From: an uncultured Oscillospiraceae bacterium | GTDB lineage: Bacteria; Bacillota; Clostridia; Oscillospirales; Oscillospiraceae | Length of the DNA: 58,437 bases | Assembly (NCBI GenBank): GCA_910585265.1 | Contig: CAJUCA010000014.1 | Span: 1 to 58,437, forward strand | Direction of reading: 5' to 3' | In this document: positions 35,509 through 44,214 of the stretch, piece after piece | Layout: the number at the start of each line of letters is the position of its first letter | Position numbering within the stretch: the first letter of the stretch is position 1 | The notes under the pieces: generated by a model | The model's database searches: none | What the model was told of the DNA's origin: nothing | The model's input: the letters and a program-made list of their open reading frames with translations, nothing else | Program-made: the position numbers and the translations under genes

Positions 35509-36389
35509 ATGATGTGAGACGACACGACAAAGCCTGTAGGACAAAAAACTTTCTGTGCGCCGCAGGAATGTACCTGTTCTTAATTGTGGTGTGTATCGTG
35601 ATCATTTATCCCATTTTGTGGATTGTGTTCTCATCCTTCAATCCCTCCCAGTCCATGTTTTCCTCTACGCTGGTGCCTAAAGAGATGAACCTGGATAACT
35701 ACATTTGGCTATTCACCAATCCGGACAGCAATTACCTGTTGTGGTTCAAAAATTCGATGAAAATATCCTTGATCGTCATGGTGCTACAGCTTATCCTGGT
35801 GTCCTTTACTGCTTACGCTTATTCGCGGTTTAATTTTCGGGGGAAAAAGTTCGGTTTGCTTATCTTCATGGTGCTTCAGATCCTTCCGCTCACCTCCGCT
35901 ATGATTGCTTTCTATGCGTTGGGAATACTGCTTGGTTTGGTTCAGAACCACGCCCATGCCTACCTCATTGCTATTTATGTTGGCAGCGCTATTCCTGGCA
36001 ATACCTACCTAGTAAAAGGCTATCTGGATAATATCCCCAAGGAACTGGATGAAGCTGCCCACTTGGATGGTGCAGGAAATTTCACTACCTTTTTCCGCAT
36101 CGTTATGCCCCTGGCAAAACCGATTTTGGCCGTACAGGCATTGTGGGCCTTTATGACACCACTTCAAGATTTTGTCATCGCCAAACTAATTATCCGGGAT
36201 CCCAACCTGAACACGCTGGCCGTGGGACTCCAATCCTTTGTATCGGGCAGCATGACAGGAGGCTCTCAGATGCAATTTACCAAATTTGCCGCAGGATCAC
36301 TGCTTATCGCCCTTCCCATTGCACTATTGTATGTATTCCTCCAGAAATATTTGATCAGCGGTCTGACTGCCGGAGGAACAAAGGGATAA
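35505..36389 (+). CDS. ABC sugar transporter permease, MalG type
   Basis: A 294-residue six-helix permease with the EAA loop EAAHLDGAGNFTTFFRIVMP (~residues 184-203). It pairs with the MalF-type subunit. No ATPase gene lies here; as in many Gram-positive maltose-type importers a shared MsmK/MalK-like ATPase elsewhere in the genome would be needed. A terminator follows 37 nt downstream. Confidence 0.92.
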   Translation: MNDVRRHDKACRTKNFLCAAGMYLFLIVVCIVIIYPILWIVFSSFNPSQSMFSSTLVPKEMNLDNYIWLFTNPDSNYLLWFKNSMKISLIVMVLQLILVSFTAYAYSRFNFRGKKFGLLIFMVLQILPLTSAMIAFYALGILLGLVQNHAHAYLIAIYVGSAIPGNTYLVKGYLDNIPKELDEAAHLDGAGNFTTFFRIVMPLAKPILAVQALWAFMTPLQDFVIAKLIIRDPNLNTLAVGLQSFVSGSMTGGSQMQFTKFAAGSLLIALPIALLYVFLQKYLISGLTAGGTKG

Positions 36390-36425
36390 TGGCAAAGATG
36401 TCCTGTATATTAAGATAAGTGATAG

Positions 36426-36462
36426 AAAAAACGTCTTGGGGAAAAGTCCCAAGACGTTTTTT
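36426..36462. terminator. bidirectional terminator between transporter and epimerase genes
   Basis: AAAAAACGTCTTGGG pairs with CCCAAGACGTTTTTT. It ends the plus-strand transporter operon and the minus-strand operon's preceding read-through, separating convergent units. Confidence 0.9.
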
Positions 36463-36479
36463 CTTGAAAAATCAGACCA

Positions 36480-37484
36480 TCATCTGTGGAAGCGGGGAAG
36501 GGCCCCATAACCCTGCTTTATTGCAGTGATAATATCATCTTCCCACTGCTCCAGGCTACTGTCAGGAATAGTTCCCTGTTCCTCCATGGCATGGAAAACC
36601 CGGCACATTCCCTCTGCCAAGCCAATCTGGGGCTGCCACTCGGGCACGTCCCGGCGCAGCTTGTCATTGGCGGCATAGGTATGCTGCCCGAAAATCTCAT
36701 TGCACAGCGCGAACCGTTCAGGGTCTATCTCCATGAGCTGGGATAGGGGAAGGCCCACCAGCTCTACCTCCTGGCCCAATACCTGCATGGCCGTCCGGTG
36801 ATATTCTGCCCAGGTGGTGCACCCAGTCTGGGTTACGTTATAAACCTGACCGATGCAGTGCTGCCGGCCCATAACCCCCACGAAGCCGCGGGCAGTGTCC
36901 TCAGTATGCATATATTGGTGCAGGATGTCGCCGTCCCCGCAGATAAGGATAGGTTTCCCTTTTTTGACCCTATCGATCCAGGTGTGCTCAGTAGTAAGGT
37001 TGCGCAACATCCCGCTCATTTCACTATACGAGGTACAGGGTTTCATGATGGTGACAGGGAACCCCTCGCGACGGAAGGCGTCCAGGTACATCAAATCTGC
37101 GGCGTGCTTGTTGATACCGTACTGTATACAGGGTTGAAACCAGTCCTCTTCCCGGATGGGAAAGTGGTTGAAGTGCTTCCCATAGGTACATACAGTAGAG
37201 GCGGTAATAAAGTGCTTTACATCCCGGAAGGCTTCAATGCTCACCTGTGCGTCTTGGGCATCAAAGCAAGTCAACTCAAAAGCGATATCGGGCTTCAGCT
37301 CACGCATCACACGGATATATGCCTGCTCGTTGTGCCGATCCCCGGAAATATACCGTACCGCCTCCGGATGAATAGAACGCTCCATCCTGTCAAAACAAAC
37401 AATGTCGTCATATCCTTGCCTAAGCAATTCCCGGATGATGTGCGCCCCAATATTTCCGTTCCCACCAGTCACAACAATTCTCAT
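36480..37484 (-). CDS. NAD(P)-dependent epimerase/dehydratase-family protein
   Basis: A 334-residue extended short-chain dehydrogenase. The ATG at 37484 (MRIVVTGGNGNIGAH) follows CAGGAGG; the frame opens to 37565. The Rossmann motif GGNGNIG is at residues 8-14, and the Tyr-x3-Lys pair is YGINKH (Tyr145, Lys149). The family acts on nucleotide sugars or free sugars; substrate here is unknown. It overlaps the stop of the GH13_20-type gene by 4 nt, so it is made with that enzyme and probably handles a product or variant sugar of the pathway. Confidence 0.85.
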   Translation of the reverse strand: MRIVVTGGNGNIGAHIIRELLRQGYDDIVCFDRMERSIHPEAVRYISGDRHNEQAYIRVMRELKPDIAFELTCFDAQDAQVSIEAFRDVKHFITASTVCTYGKHFNHFPIREEDWFQPCIQYGINKHAADLMYLDAFRREGFPVTIMKPCTSYSEMSGMLRNLTTEHTWIDRVKKGKPILICGDGDILHQYMHTEDTARGFVGVMGRQHCIGQVYNVTQTGCTTWAEYHRTAMQVLGQEVELVGLPLSQLMEIDPERFALCNEIFGQHTYAANDKLRRDVPEWQPQIGLAEGMCRVFHAMEEQGTIPDSSLEQWEDDIITAIKQGYGALPRFHR

Positions 37485-39199
37485 AACATGACCTCCTGTC
37501 CATTGGCAAAAATTTTGTACCCCATGGGAGCCAGGGAAAGAATTTGCCCCGCCTGTCCGTCCCACGGCAGCTTACATTGTACCGGTTCGTCTCCTGGATT
37601 CCAAATCATCACAACTGTATCCCCATCCGTACGCCGGAGAAACGCCAGCGGGGCAGATCCCTGAATGGGTTGGGGATCCAGCCAACGGAATACGCCCTCG
37701 GATAACGCTGGGTGGGCTTTGCGGAAGGCTACAAGGTTTCGATATAGCTTCAGCAGCGTTTGTCCCGCCATGTTTGCCGGCGTAAAGCACATACATCGTC
37801 TGGCTTTGATAAAATCTTCCCCGACCATCCCGGTTTCGTCCCCATAGTAGATGGCAGGCATTCCCACAAATAAGAATTGGAATACCACAGAACAAGCAAC
37901 GGCTTCTTCCCGTCCTTTGGCAAGGGTCAGCCACCGAGCAGTATCATGGGATCCCAGCAGATTATACATACACTGGGTCATGGGTTCCGGGTAGTGTGTA
38001 AGCAACCGATTTATCTCTTGCCGGAAAGCTGTAGCGCCCAGCGTGCCATCAAGGAAGTGGGAGCGACATATGGTGGTGAAAGGATAATTCATCACGCTAT
38101 CAAACATATCTCCCGCGAGGTACGGTTGGGAGTCTCCCCATACCTCGCCGATGATAAGGGCCTCCGGATTGATAGCCTTTACCTCCCGTCGAAAATCCCG
38201 CCAAAAAGATAAATCAATCTCATTGGCCACATCCAGCCGCCAGCCATCGATGCCAAGTTGTGTCCAATACCGCGCCACCTCTAACAGATAGCGGCGTACC
38301 TCGCGGTTTTCCGTATTCAGCTTTGGCATATGCCGTTCAAAAGAAAATCGCTCATAACGGTATACCTCATCCACTGCCAGTGGATATTCCTTGATGAAAT
38401 ACCAGTTGACATAGGGAGATTCAGAACCGTTTTCCAATACATCCTGGAAGCGTGGGAAGGTATCGCAGGTGTGGTTGAAAACCGCATCTAACACGACGCG
38501 AATACCCCGGCGGTGACAATCCATTAGCAGGGATTTGAAGTCTTCCAAGGTTCCCAGCCGGGAGTCCACTTTAAAATAATCATAGGTATTATACCGGTGG
38601 CAGCTATTAGACTGGAAGATTGGGCACAGGTATAAAGCGTTGATCCCCAGTCCGGAGAGATAGTCCAATCTGTCCCGCAGACCTCCCAAATTGCCGCCAA
38701 GGTGAGCAACGACATCTGGTTCACTGCCCCAGGATGGAAAGTCCTCCCCGGTAGGGGTGGGCTCCTTACGGGCGAAGGAATCTGGGAAGATTTGATAAAA
38801 CACCGCTTCCTTGGCCCACCCAGGTACAGTAATGGCATCTGTCCGGTTCAAATAAGGCATCTGGAAACAGCTCTCCGTACAGCCGTCTGCCGTCTGATGG
38901 CAGCCTATTTCATCCAAGTACCACACTGCGCCCGATCGATCCATCAATTCAAAATAATATTGGAGCCGACGGTATTTAGGTGTAATACTGATGCGAAAAT
39001 AAGAAAACAGGCTGTCGCTGAGGATAGATTCCATTTCCACCGCCGCTATACTTTCATCTATACAGTATTTATCAAACCAGAACAACCTTGCTCTAAGGAT
39101 ATCGTTGCTGCCTACCCGCAAAAGAATTGTGGCCGTACCATTTGTGTCATAATATGCGAATTCGTTTCTTGGTCGATGGTAAACTGCTTCAACCTTCAT
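37481..39199 (-). CDS. cyclomaltodextrinase/neopullulanase-type GH13 enzyme
   Basis: A 572-residue cytoplasmic enzyme from the ATG at 39199 (MKVEAVYHRP) after GAGGAGG; the frame opens to 39274. Residues 1-120 are the N-terminal beta-sandwich (CBM34-like) typical of GH13_20 enzymes. The barrel has nucleophile Asp323 in GWRLDVANE, acid/base Glu352 in GEVWG and Asp419 in GSHDTAR. Such enzymes hydrolyse cyclodextrins, pullulan and maltooligosaccharides to maltose, which would feed the GH65 phosphorylase. First gene of a minus-strand pair with the epimerase; divergent from the beta-PGM fusion gene. Confidence 0.92.
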   Translation of the reverse strand: MKVEAVYHRPRNEFAYYDTNGTATILLRVGSNDILRARLFWFDKYCIDESIAAVEMESILSDSLFSYFRISITPKYRRLQYYFELMDRSGAVWYLDEIGCHQTADGCTESCFQMPYLNRTDAITVPGWAKEAVFYQIFPDSFARKEPTPTGEDFPSWGSEPDVVAHLGGNLGGLRDRLDYLSGLGINALYLCPIFQSNSCHRYNTYDYFKVDSRLGTLEDFKSLLMDCHRRGIRVVLDAVFNHTCDTFPRFQDVLENGSESPYVNWYFIKEYPLAVDEVYRYERFSFERHMPKLNTENREVRRYLLEVARYWTQLGIDGWRLDVANEIDLSFWRDFRREVKAINPEALIIGEVWGDSQPYLAGDMFDSVMNYPFTTICRSHFLDGTLGATAFRQEINRLLTHYPEPMTQCMYNLLGSHDTARWLTLAKGREEAVACSVVFQFLFVGMPAIYYGDETGMVGEDFIKARRCMCFTPANMAGQTLLKLYRNLVAFRKAHPALSEGVFRWLDPQPIQGSAPLAFLRRTDGDTVVMIWNPGDEPVQCKLPWDGQAGQILSLAPMGYKIFANGQEVML

Positions 39200-39310
39200 A
39201 TGCTTTCCTCCTCGTTGGTAATCGAACAATCTCCCTGTTCTTTTATGCACAGGAAAAAGATAGGACAGCAACACTCTGTAAAACAGTCTTATACGGCTGC
39301 CCCTTTTTAT

Positions 39311-39339
39311 ATCATACTGGTTTTTTCAAAACAAGTCAA
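39311..39339 (-). promoter_or_regulatory. promoter of the GH13-epimerase pair
   Basis: Minus strand: TTGACT (39334-39339), 17 nt, TATGAT (39311-39316). The operator pair at 39366-39386 lies 27 bp upstream of the -35, shared with the divergent promoter. Confidence 0.65.
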
Positions 39340-39365
39340 TCTTAAATCGAAGAAAATAAAAAATT

Positions 39366-39418
39366 TTATCGAAAATTTATCGATAAATATTGATTGTGGG
39401 CTGAGGTGCTGGTATAAT
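39366..39418 (+). promoter_or_regulatory. operators and promoter of the beta-PGM fusion operon
   Basis: TTATCGAAAA (39366-39375) and TTATCGATAA (39377-39386) start 11 bp apart, as at the GH65 promoter. The promoter follows: TTGATT (39390-39395), 17 nt, TATAAT (39413-39418). Confidence 0.75.
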
Positions 39419-39447
39419 GAATGTCAAACTGAAAGGGAGTGATTGCC

Positions 39448-40689
39448 ATGGAAGTTCGCCTTGTTATATTTGATCTAGATGGCGTTGTGGTTAACACCGA
39501 TGAATTTCATTTTATGGCGTGGGAACAGGTATTGCTGAACAAATGGGGCATCTGTCACACACGCGGGGCAGAGGATCTTACTAAAGGCATCCCTCGGTAT
39601 ACCTGCATGGAGCTACTGGCAAAACACTATCATATTGCGGCTACTCCACAAGAACTGCACCGCACGGCAGACGAAAAAAACACAGTCTATCAAGAATTGT
39701 TGCGAACCATACTTTCCCAGCAACAAATTATGCCTGGGATCATGGAAACCCTCCAACTTCTTCAGGAGCACAATATACCTATAGCACTGGCATCTTCTAG
39801 CCATAGTGCAGCCTTTATCTTGGAAAAACTGGGACTAAATTTCGACTTTTGTGTAGATCCGGACTCGGTAACCCATGGAAAACCTGCCCCTGATATTTAT
39901 TTAGCTGCCGCATCTCATTTTGGACTGCCACCGGAGGCTTGTGTCGGTGTGGAGGATGCTGCCAGCGGCATAGCCTCTATACGCGCGGCAGGGATGTTCT
40001 GTGTAGGAATTGGTATGCCAGCCCTGGAAGGCGGAGCAGATGCGACTGTCAGTTCCACAGACCAACTCCCGGGAGTATTTGCGTCCCTTTTGGGATTGCC
40101 ACCATTCCTGAACTGGTTCACGGGCTTTTCTGTAGCGCTGACTTTCCCTTCCTCCTTGACAACGCAGACAACAACACGCCGTCTTAGCCATATGGCAGGA
40201 TTTTTTAGGGATCAAGCTACAGTCAAGGAACTGTTAGAACAGGGAATCGATCCAATAATCTATGAATTTCATGAACTGGCCGCGCCAAAGCATCCGGGAG
40301 ACGTTTCCTTTGGCCTTACAACCCTCTATCCTGGAAATATTGGCGAGGAATGCTTTATGACCAAAGGACATTTTCATCAAATCCTGGAAACCGGGGAGGT
40401 TTACTATACTTTACAGGGCTCCGGGTTACTGCTGACTGAACACACCGACGGCACGGTGCGCTGGTTTCCACTGGTGCCCGGCAGCGCAACCTATGCGGCA
40501 AAGGGATTTGCTCACCGAATGGTGAACACAGGGGATAAACCGCTGATATGCTTTTTTGCATACAGGGCCGACGCAGGCCATGATTACAATACAATTGGCT
40601 TATCTGGCCTCCAAAAGCGGGTATTCCGCAGGGGAAATAGAATTGAGATTGAGTCCGCAAATGTGCGGGCGAAGGGGGAAATACAATGA
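39448..40689 (+). CDS. beta-phosphoglucomutase fused to cupin-type glucose-6-phosphate isomerase
   Basis: A 413-residue two-domain protein; the ATG at 39448 follows AAAGGGAG, whereas a GTG three codons upstream is unlikely. Residues 1-~205 are a HAD beta-phosphoglucomutase: nucleophile Asp9 and acid/base Asp11 in FDLDGVV, Ser117, Lys145 in GKPAPD, Glu169-Asp170. Residues ~230-413 match cupin phosphoglucose isomerases (GPI, Pfam PF06560): TKGHFH with His308 and His310, Glu317 and His356, the same spacing as the metal ligands of the Pyrococcus enzyme (88, 90, 97, 136). It would turn beta-glucose-1-phosphate from the GH65 phosphorylase into glucose-6-phosphate and then fructose-6-phosphate. Overlaps deoC (ATGA). 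Confidence 0.88.
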   Translation: MEVRLVIFDLDGVVVNTDEFHFMAWEQVLLNKWGICHTRGAEDLTKGIPRYTCMELLAKHYHIAATPQELHRTADEKNTVYQELLRTILSQQQIMPGIMETLQLLQEHNIPIALASSSHSAAFILEKLGLNFDFCVDPDSVTHGKPAPDIYLAAASHFGLPPEACVGVEDAASGIASIRAAGMFCVGIGMPALEGGADATVSSTDQLPGVFASLLGLPPFLNWFTGFSVALTFPSSLTTQTTTRRLSHMAGFFRDQATVKELLEQGIDPIIYEFHELAAPKHPGDVSFGLTTLYPGNIGEECFMTKGHFHQILETGEVYYTLQGSGLLLTEHTDGTVRWFPLVPGSATYAAKGFAHRMVNTGDKPLICFFAYRADAGHDYNTIGLSGLQKRVFRRGNRIEIESANVRAKGEIQ

Positions 40690-41381
40690 TCGACATAAAC
40701 ACACTGACAACGCAAACCCTTGCAGCATTATTTGACCACACGCTACTTCGGCCTAACGCAACGCATGAGCAACTTGCTCAACTTTGTACCCAAGCCATTC
40801 AGTATGGCTTTAAAATGGTAGCAATCAACTCTGCTCCCGTGGCCTTTTGCCGGGAATGTTTGAATGGGAGCCCTGTTCATGTAGGCGCAGCTATCAGTTT
40901 TCCACTGGGACAGACTACTACTGCGATCAAACTGGCTGAGACGGAACGTGCTATCCATGACGGTGCAGATGAAATTGATTATGTGATCAACCTTACCCAG
41001 GTAAAACAACACAACTGGAAGGCTGTGGAATTAGAAATGTCACAGCTCACACAGCTCTGTCGATTAAATGGTGTTGTCCTTAAGGCGATTTTTGAAAACT
41101 GTTATCTATCGAAGGACGAAATCTGCACACTTTCAGAAATTTCTAAAATGGTGTGTCCGAATTTTATCAAAACTTCCACTGGGTTTGGGCCTTCTGGGGC
41201 AGACGCGGAGGATGTCCGGCTGATGAAAACAATCGTGGGAGATTCAGTTTCAGTCAAGGCAGCGGGGGGAATCCGCAGTTGGGCGGAATGCCAGACAATG
41301 CTGGAGGCCGGTGCTGAGCGTATCGGAACTTCTAATAGTATAAAAATATTGGAAGAATTTTGCACATGGAGGAAAGAATGA
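40686..41381 (+). CDS. deoC: deoxyribose-phosphate aldolase-family protein
   Basis: A 231-residue class I aldolase of DeoC type: DHTLLRP near the N-terminus, Schiff-base Lys162 in NFIKTSTGF, and Lys191 in VKAAGGIR. DeoC cleaves 2-deoxyribose-5-phosphate to acetaldehyde and glyceraldehyde-3-phosphate. Its place in a glucan operon, coupled to the beta-PGM fusion (ATGA overlap) and to a reductase, is unusual; it may act on another deoxy or keto sugar phosphate, or simply share an operon. Membership is sound; role here is open. Confidence 0.88.
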   Translation: MIDINTLTTQTLAALFDHTLLRPNATHEQLAQLCTQAIQYGFKMVAINSAPVAFCRECLNGSPVHVGAAISFPLGQTTTAIKLAETERAIHDGADEIDYVINLTQVKQHNWKAVELEMSQLTQLCRLNGVVLKAIFENCYLSKDEICTLSEISKMVCPNFIKTSTGFGPSGADAEDVRLMKTIVGDSVSVKAAGGIRSWAECQTMLEAGAERIGTSNSIKILEEFCTWRKE

Positions 41382-42214
41382 TGACGTTTGAAACCATGAT
41401 TACGTTAAACAATGGGGTTCAAATCCCACAGCTTGGTTATGGCACTGCCCTCATCAGCGAAAACCAGAAGGAAACAGTACAATCTGTGCTAAATGCCTTG
41501 GAACTTGGATATCGGCATCTGGATACAGCTTCTGTATATTATAATGAAACAGCTGTGGGAGAAGCCATCCGTCAGTCCGGAATACCGCGCGATAAGCTGT
41601 TTGTCACTACCAAATTGTGGACAACAGATATGCGTATGGGGCGTGAATATGACGCATTCCAGGAAAGTCTGTCCCGGCTGGGACTGGACTATGTGGATCT
41701 TTATCTCATCCATTGGCCAGTCCGGGGTCGGTATCAGCAGAGTTGGGAGGTTTTGGAGCGCATCCGCGAGGAGGGACTGGCCAGATCTATTGGCGTAAGC
41801 AATTTCAATCCACACCACATAGACGACATTATTTCCATGGGGGGGACGGTACCAGCTATTAACCAGTATCAAATGCATCCACAGATGTCCTGCCCAGAGC
41901 TGAGAGCATATTGCCAGTCGCGTGGCACAGTTCTGGAGGCTTGCCAGCCACTGGGGCAAGGGCTGTATGTCTATGATCCGATATTAAGCAGGATTGGACG
42001 GAAATATGGGAAAAGCGCTGTGCAAGTGGTGCTGCGCTGGGAATTGCAACACGGTGTGGTGACGATTCCAAAAGGTACGCAGGTTGGGCATATAAGAGAG
42101 AATTGCAATCTGTTTGACTTTGAGCTAAACGCAGAGGATATGTCCGAAATTGATAGCATGAATATCAACCGTAGCATCACCCCTGACGCTGATCCAGAGA
42201 CTTTCACATTTTAA
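41378..42214 (+). CDS. aldo/keto reductase (diketogluconate-reductase type)
   Basis: A 278-residue NAD(P)H-dependent reductase barrel. ATG-ATG at 41378 after GGAGGAAAG, overlapping the deoC stop by 4 nt. Catalytic tetrad visible: Asp in HLDTASVYYNE, its Tyr, Lys in TTKLW, His in LIHWP; cofactor motif IPKGTQ near the C-terminus. Family members reduce sugar ketones and aldehydes such as 2,5-diketogluconate or methylglyoxal. Last gene of the operon; could reduce a carbonyl product of the aldolase. Confidence 0.88.
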   Translation: MMTFETMITLNNGVQIPQLGYGTALISENQKETVQSVLNALELGYRHLDTASVYYNETAVGEAIRQSGIPRDKLFVTTKLWTTDMRMGREYDAFQESLSRLGLDYVDLYLIHWPVRGRYQQSWEVLERIREEGLARSIGVSNFNPHHIDDIISMGGTVPAINQYQMHPQMSCPELRAYCQSRGTVLEACQPLGQGLYVYDPILSRIGRKYGKSAVQVVLRWELQHGVVTIPKGTQVGHIRENCNLFDFELNAEDMSEIDSMNINRSITPDADPETFTF

Positions 42215-42221
42215 GCAGATT

Positions 42222-42404
42222 GAACTCCAAAGCTCTGTGGAATCAGCTGGCCACTTAGAAGGCATTGCGAAAAACATCGTGGGTGCATTTCCGTTTTATG
42301 TGTTGGGGTTTCTGCTACTAGCTGTAGTAAACACCGTTGTCAACTTTGGAACAATTTCACTGGGCGGCATGAATTTTACCAGTATTATAATAGGGTGTGA
42401 ATAG
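42222..42404 (+). pseudogene. C-terminal remnant of a YeiH-like membrane protein
   Basis: A 60-codon frame with no start, ending at TAG 42404, reads GIAKNIVGAFPFYVLGFLLL followed by a further hydrophobic stretch. This resembles the last helices of YeiH-type putative sulfate exporters. No other part of the gene exists here. The rest of 42405-42551 holds no gene I can support. Confidence 0.4.
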
Positions 42405-42551
42405 CAGCAATTAAGTAAACGGCTTGGTATAGTCGTGCAGAGTTTATCCGTAAATTAGCGAAAGCGGAAAAAGAACTGCCGTTTGCGCACATGGACAATT
42501 TTCAAAGAAGCCCTAATATTCAAAGCAGTAAAAATGATGGCTTGACCAAAC

Positions 42552-43295
42552 TTGACCTTTTTATTGAAAGTAGGGAGGATACCCAAAATAAATCGAAACA
42601 TTTTGCTTATATTGTCTCCTAAAGAACAGCCAGTTGTTCTATGTACAGCTCTGAAAAAACATGGATTTTTTACCAGTATTGCCACAAGCGTGTATACTGC
42701 TTTTGAATACTTGTTATCACACTCATACGCTTTTCTTCTATTGGATTTTGACTTGAATAGGGCGTTTCCTTTTCTGGAGAAAACAATGGCTGCTTTTTTG
42801 GATCCTCCTCCTTACATTTTGGCGGCAGATCGCTACTCGTGTAGCTTGGCACGAACTGAGATATTAGACCTTGGCGTTGATATTTGCATCGAAAAACCCC
42901 TTGACGCTGAGGAAGTTTGCGCCGTAATCAGCGCGGTTTTGCGCAGAGCAAACCGATTAGCTCACCCAAGGCCACTCCATTCCGCTAAACAAATTGAGCG
43001 CGGAACATTGAATATCGACTCGATGCGTCGAAGCGTCAGCATAGATGGCCAGCCCGTGACACTAACAGCAAAAGAATTTGACATTCTTCACTTGTTGTCC
43101 AGCCATCCAGATATCGTGTTCAGCAAGGCTCAGATCTATGAGCGGGTGTGGAATGAGGAATACTTATATGCTTCACCGACAAGCGTCTCTGATTTGATTT
43201 CTTCCATCCGCAAAAAGCTGGGGCTCACTCCAAAGGATGGACGATACATTCAAACCGTGTTCGGCACAGGCTACCGTTTTGTCAGTCCTGAGTAA
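42552..43295 (+). CDS. OmpR-type response regulator
   Basis: Up to 247 residues. Receiver-like domain (~20-130) with LLLDFDL as the phosphorylation site region and IEKPLDAEEV as the conserved Lys segment, then a winged-helix DNA-binding domain (~150-245: LTAKEFDILHLL; YIQTVFGTGYRF). No histidine kinase lies nearby, so it is an orphan. The start is uncertain: the only GGAGG (~42573) precedes an ATA at residue 13, and TTG codons at 42552 and near 42600 are the other choices. Terminator downstream. Confidence 0.8.
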   Translation: MTFLLKVGRIPKINRNILLILSPKEQPVVLCTALKKHGFFTSIATSVYTAFEYLLSHSYAFLLLDFDLNRAFPFLEKTMAAFLDPPPYILAADRYSCSLARTEILDLGVDICIEKPLDAEEVCAVISAVLRRANRLAHPRPLHSAKQIERGTLNIDSMRRSVSIDGQPVTLTAKEFDILHLLSSHPDIVFSKAQIYERVWNEEYLYASPTSVSDLISSIRKKLGLTPKDGRYIQTVFGTGYRFVSPE

Positions 43296-43325
43296 CCGGG
43301 TTCTCTATTCCCCTAAAAGAATACT

Positions 43326-43370
43326 AAAAGCACAGGATAGTGGAGATAGTTTTCACTATCCTGTGCTTTT
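43326..43370. terminator. terminator after the response regulator
   Basis: AAAAGCACAGGATAGTG pairs perfectly with CACTATCCTGTGCTTTT, 17-bp arms. The following 43371-43654 has no gene beyond the alternative start of the next one. Confidence 0.9.
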
Positions 43371-43654
43371 CCTTGTTTTTATGTCGATTTATGTCGAGCT
43401 ATCCTTTGAATGTACTTATATAATCCCTATAGAATCCTTAAACTGTTTGGTATGGTAACAACAGGAAGACCCTTTAGTTTGGTGTGTCATTGGAAGGGGG
43501 TATTTCTATGCACCAAATTACGATCATCAGGGTTCAAACGGCGTATACGTGTAAAGGGCGGCCTCCCCCATACGCAGACAGTGAACCAAGCAGACCCACT
43601 TTAACTGTTCTGCAAATTCAGGTTTTAAATCAGACTGTACGGAGGCTCTATATC

Positions 43655-44158
43655 ATGTTCGCTACGCGGGAAGATGTTGAAAACCTGCTGAAAAATTATC
43701 CGGAGTGGAAAAAGAAAATCACGCTGTTGGAATTTGAGCGCAGCAACCCTTCACAGGCAACGGAGTATGAGGTGCTGGGCGGATTGGCGCTGGCCCGCCC
43801 GTTGATCGCGGGAGGCGGAATGCCCGGTCACATTTCAGACAAAACGATGCAGATCGCGCTGAATTTCCGGGAAAAGACGGAGCGCATGAACCGTGACACC
43901 ATGCTGGACATCGACCAGGAGCTGGAGATATTGCAGACCCGCATTGAGAAACTGGATTTCTATGTCTCCCAGTTGGAGGACAGGCAGGCGGAGGTCATCC
44001 GGGGGCACTATTTCGAGGGAAAGTCCTGGTCCGATCTGCAACAAGAGCTTCATATCTCATCCAGAACCCTTTCCAACCGCCGGAATGCCGGCCTTGACGC
44101 CTTGATTGTCATGGGCAAGTATCTGGAGAAAGTGATAAGGGGCCCTGTTCTTATTTGA
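43655..44158 (+). CDS. phage-type sigma-70 region 4-like regulator
   Basis: A 167-residue protein from the ATG at 43655 (MFATREDVENLL) after GGAGG. An in-frame ATG at 43508 behind AAGGGGG is possible but its first 49 codons look non-coding. The C-terminal ~65 residues (LEDRQAEVIRGHYFEGKSWS, then a second helix pair) resemble sigma region 4, as in late regulators of prophages. No phage structural genes surround it, so it is probably a leftover of a prophage or integrative element. Confidence 0.75.
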   Translation: MFATREDVENLLKNYPEWKKKITLLEFERSNPSQATEYEVLGGLALARPLIAGGGMPGHISDKTMQIALNFREKTERMNRDTMLDIDQELEILQTRIEKLDFYVSQLEDRQAEVIRGHYFEGKSWSDLQQELHISSRTLSNRRNAGLDALIVMGKYLEKVIRGPVLI

Positions 44159-44214
44159 CATCTGCGGACGGCACAAAAAACCGCAGTCTGGCACTGAACC
44201 CCGCACCAATCAAA

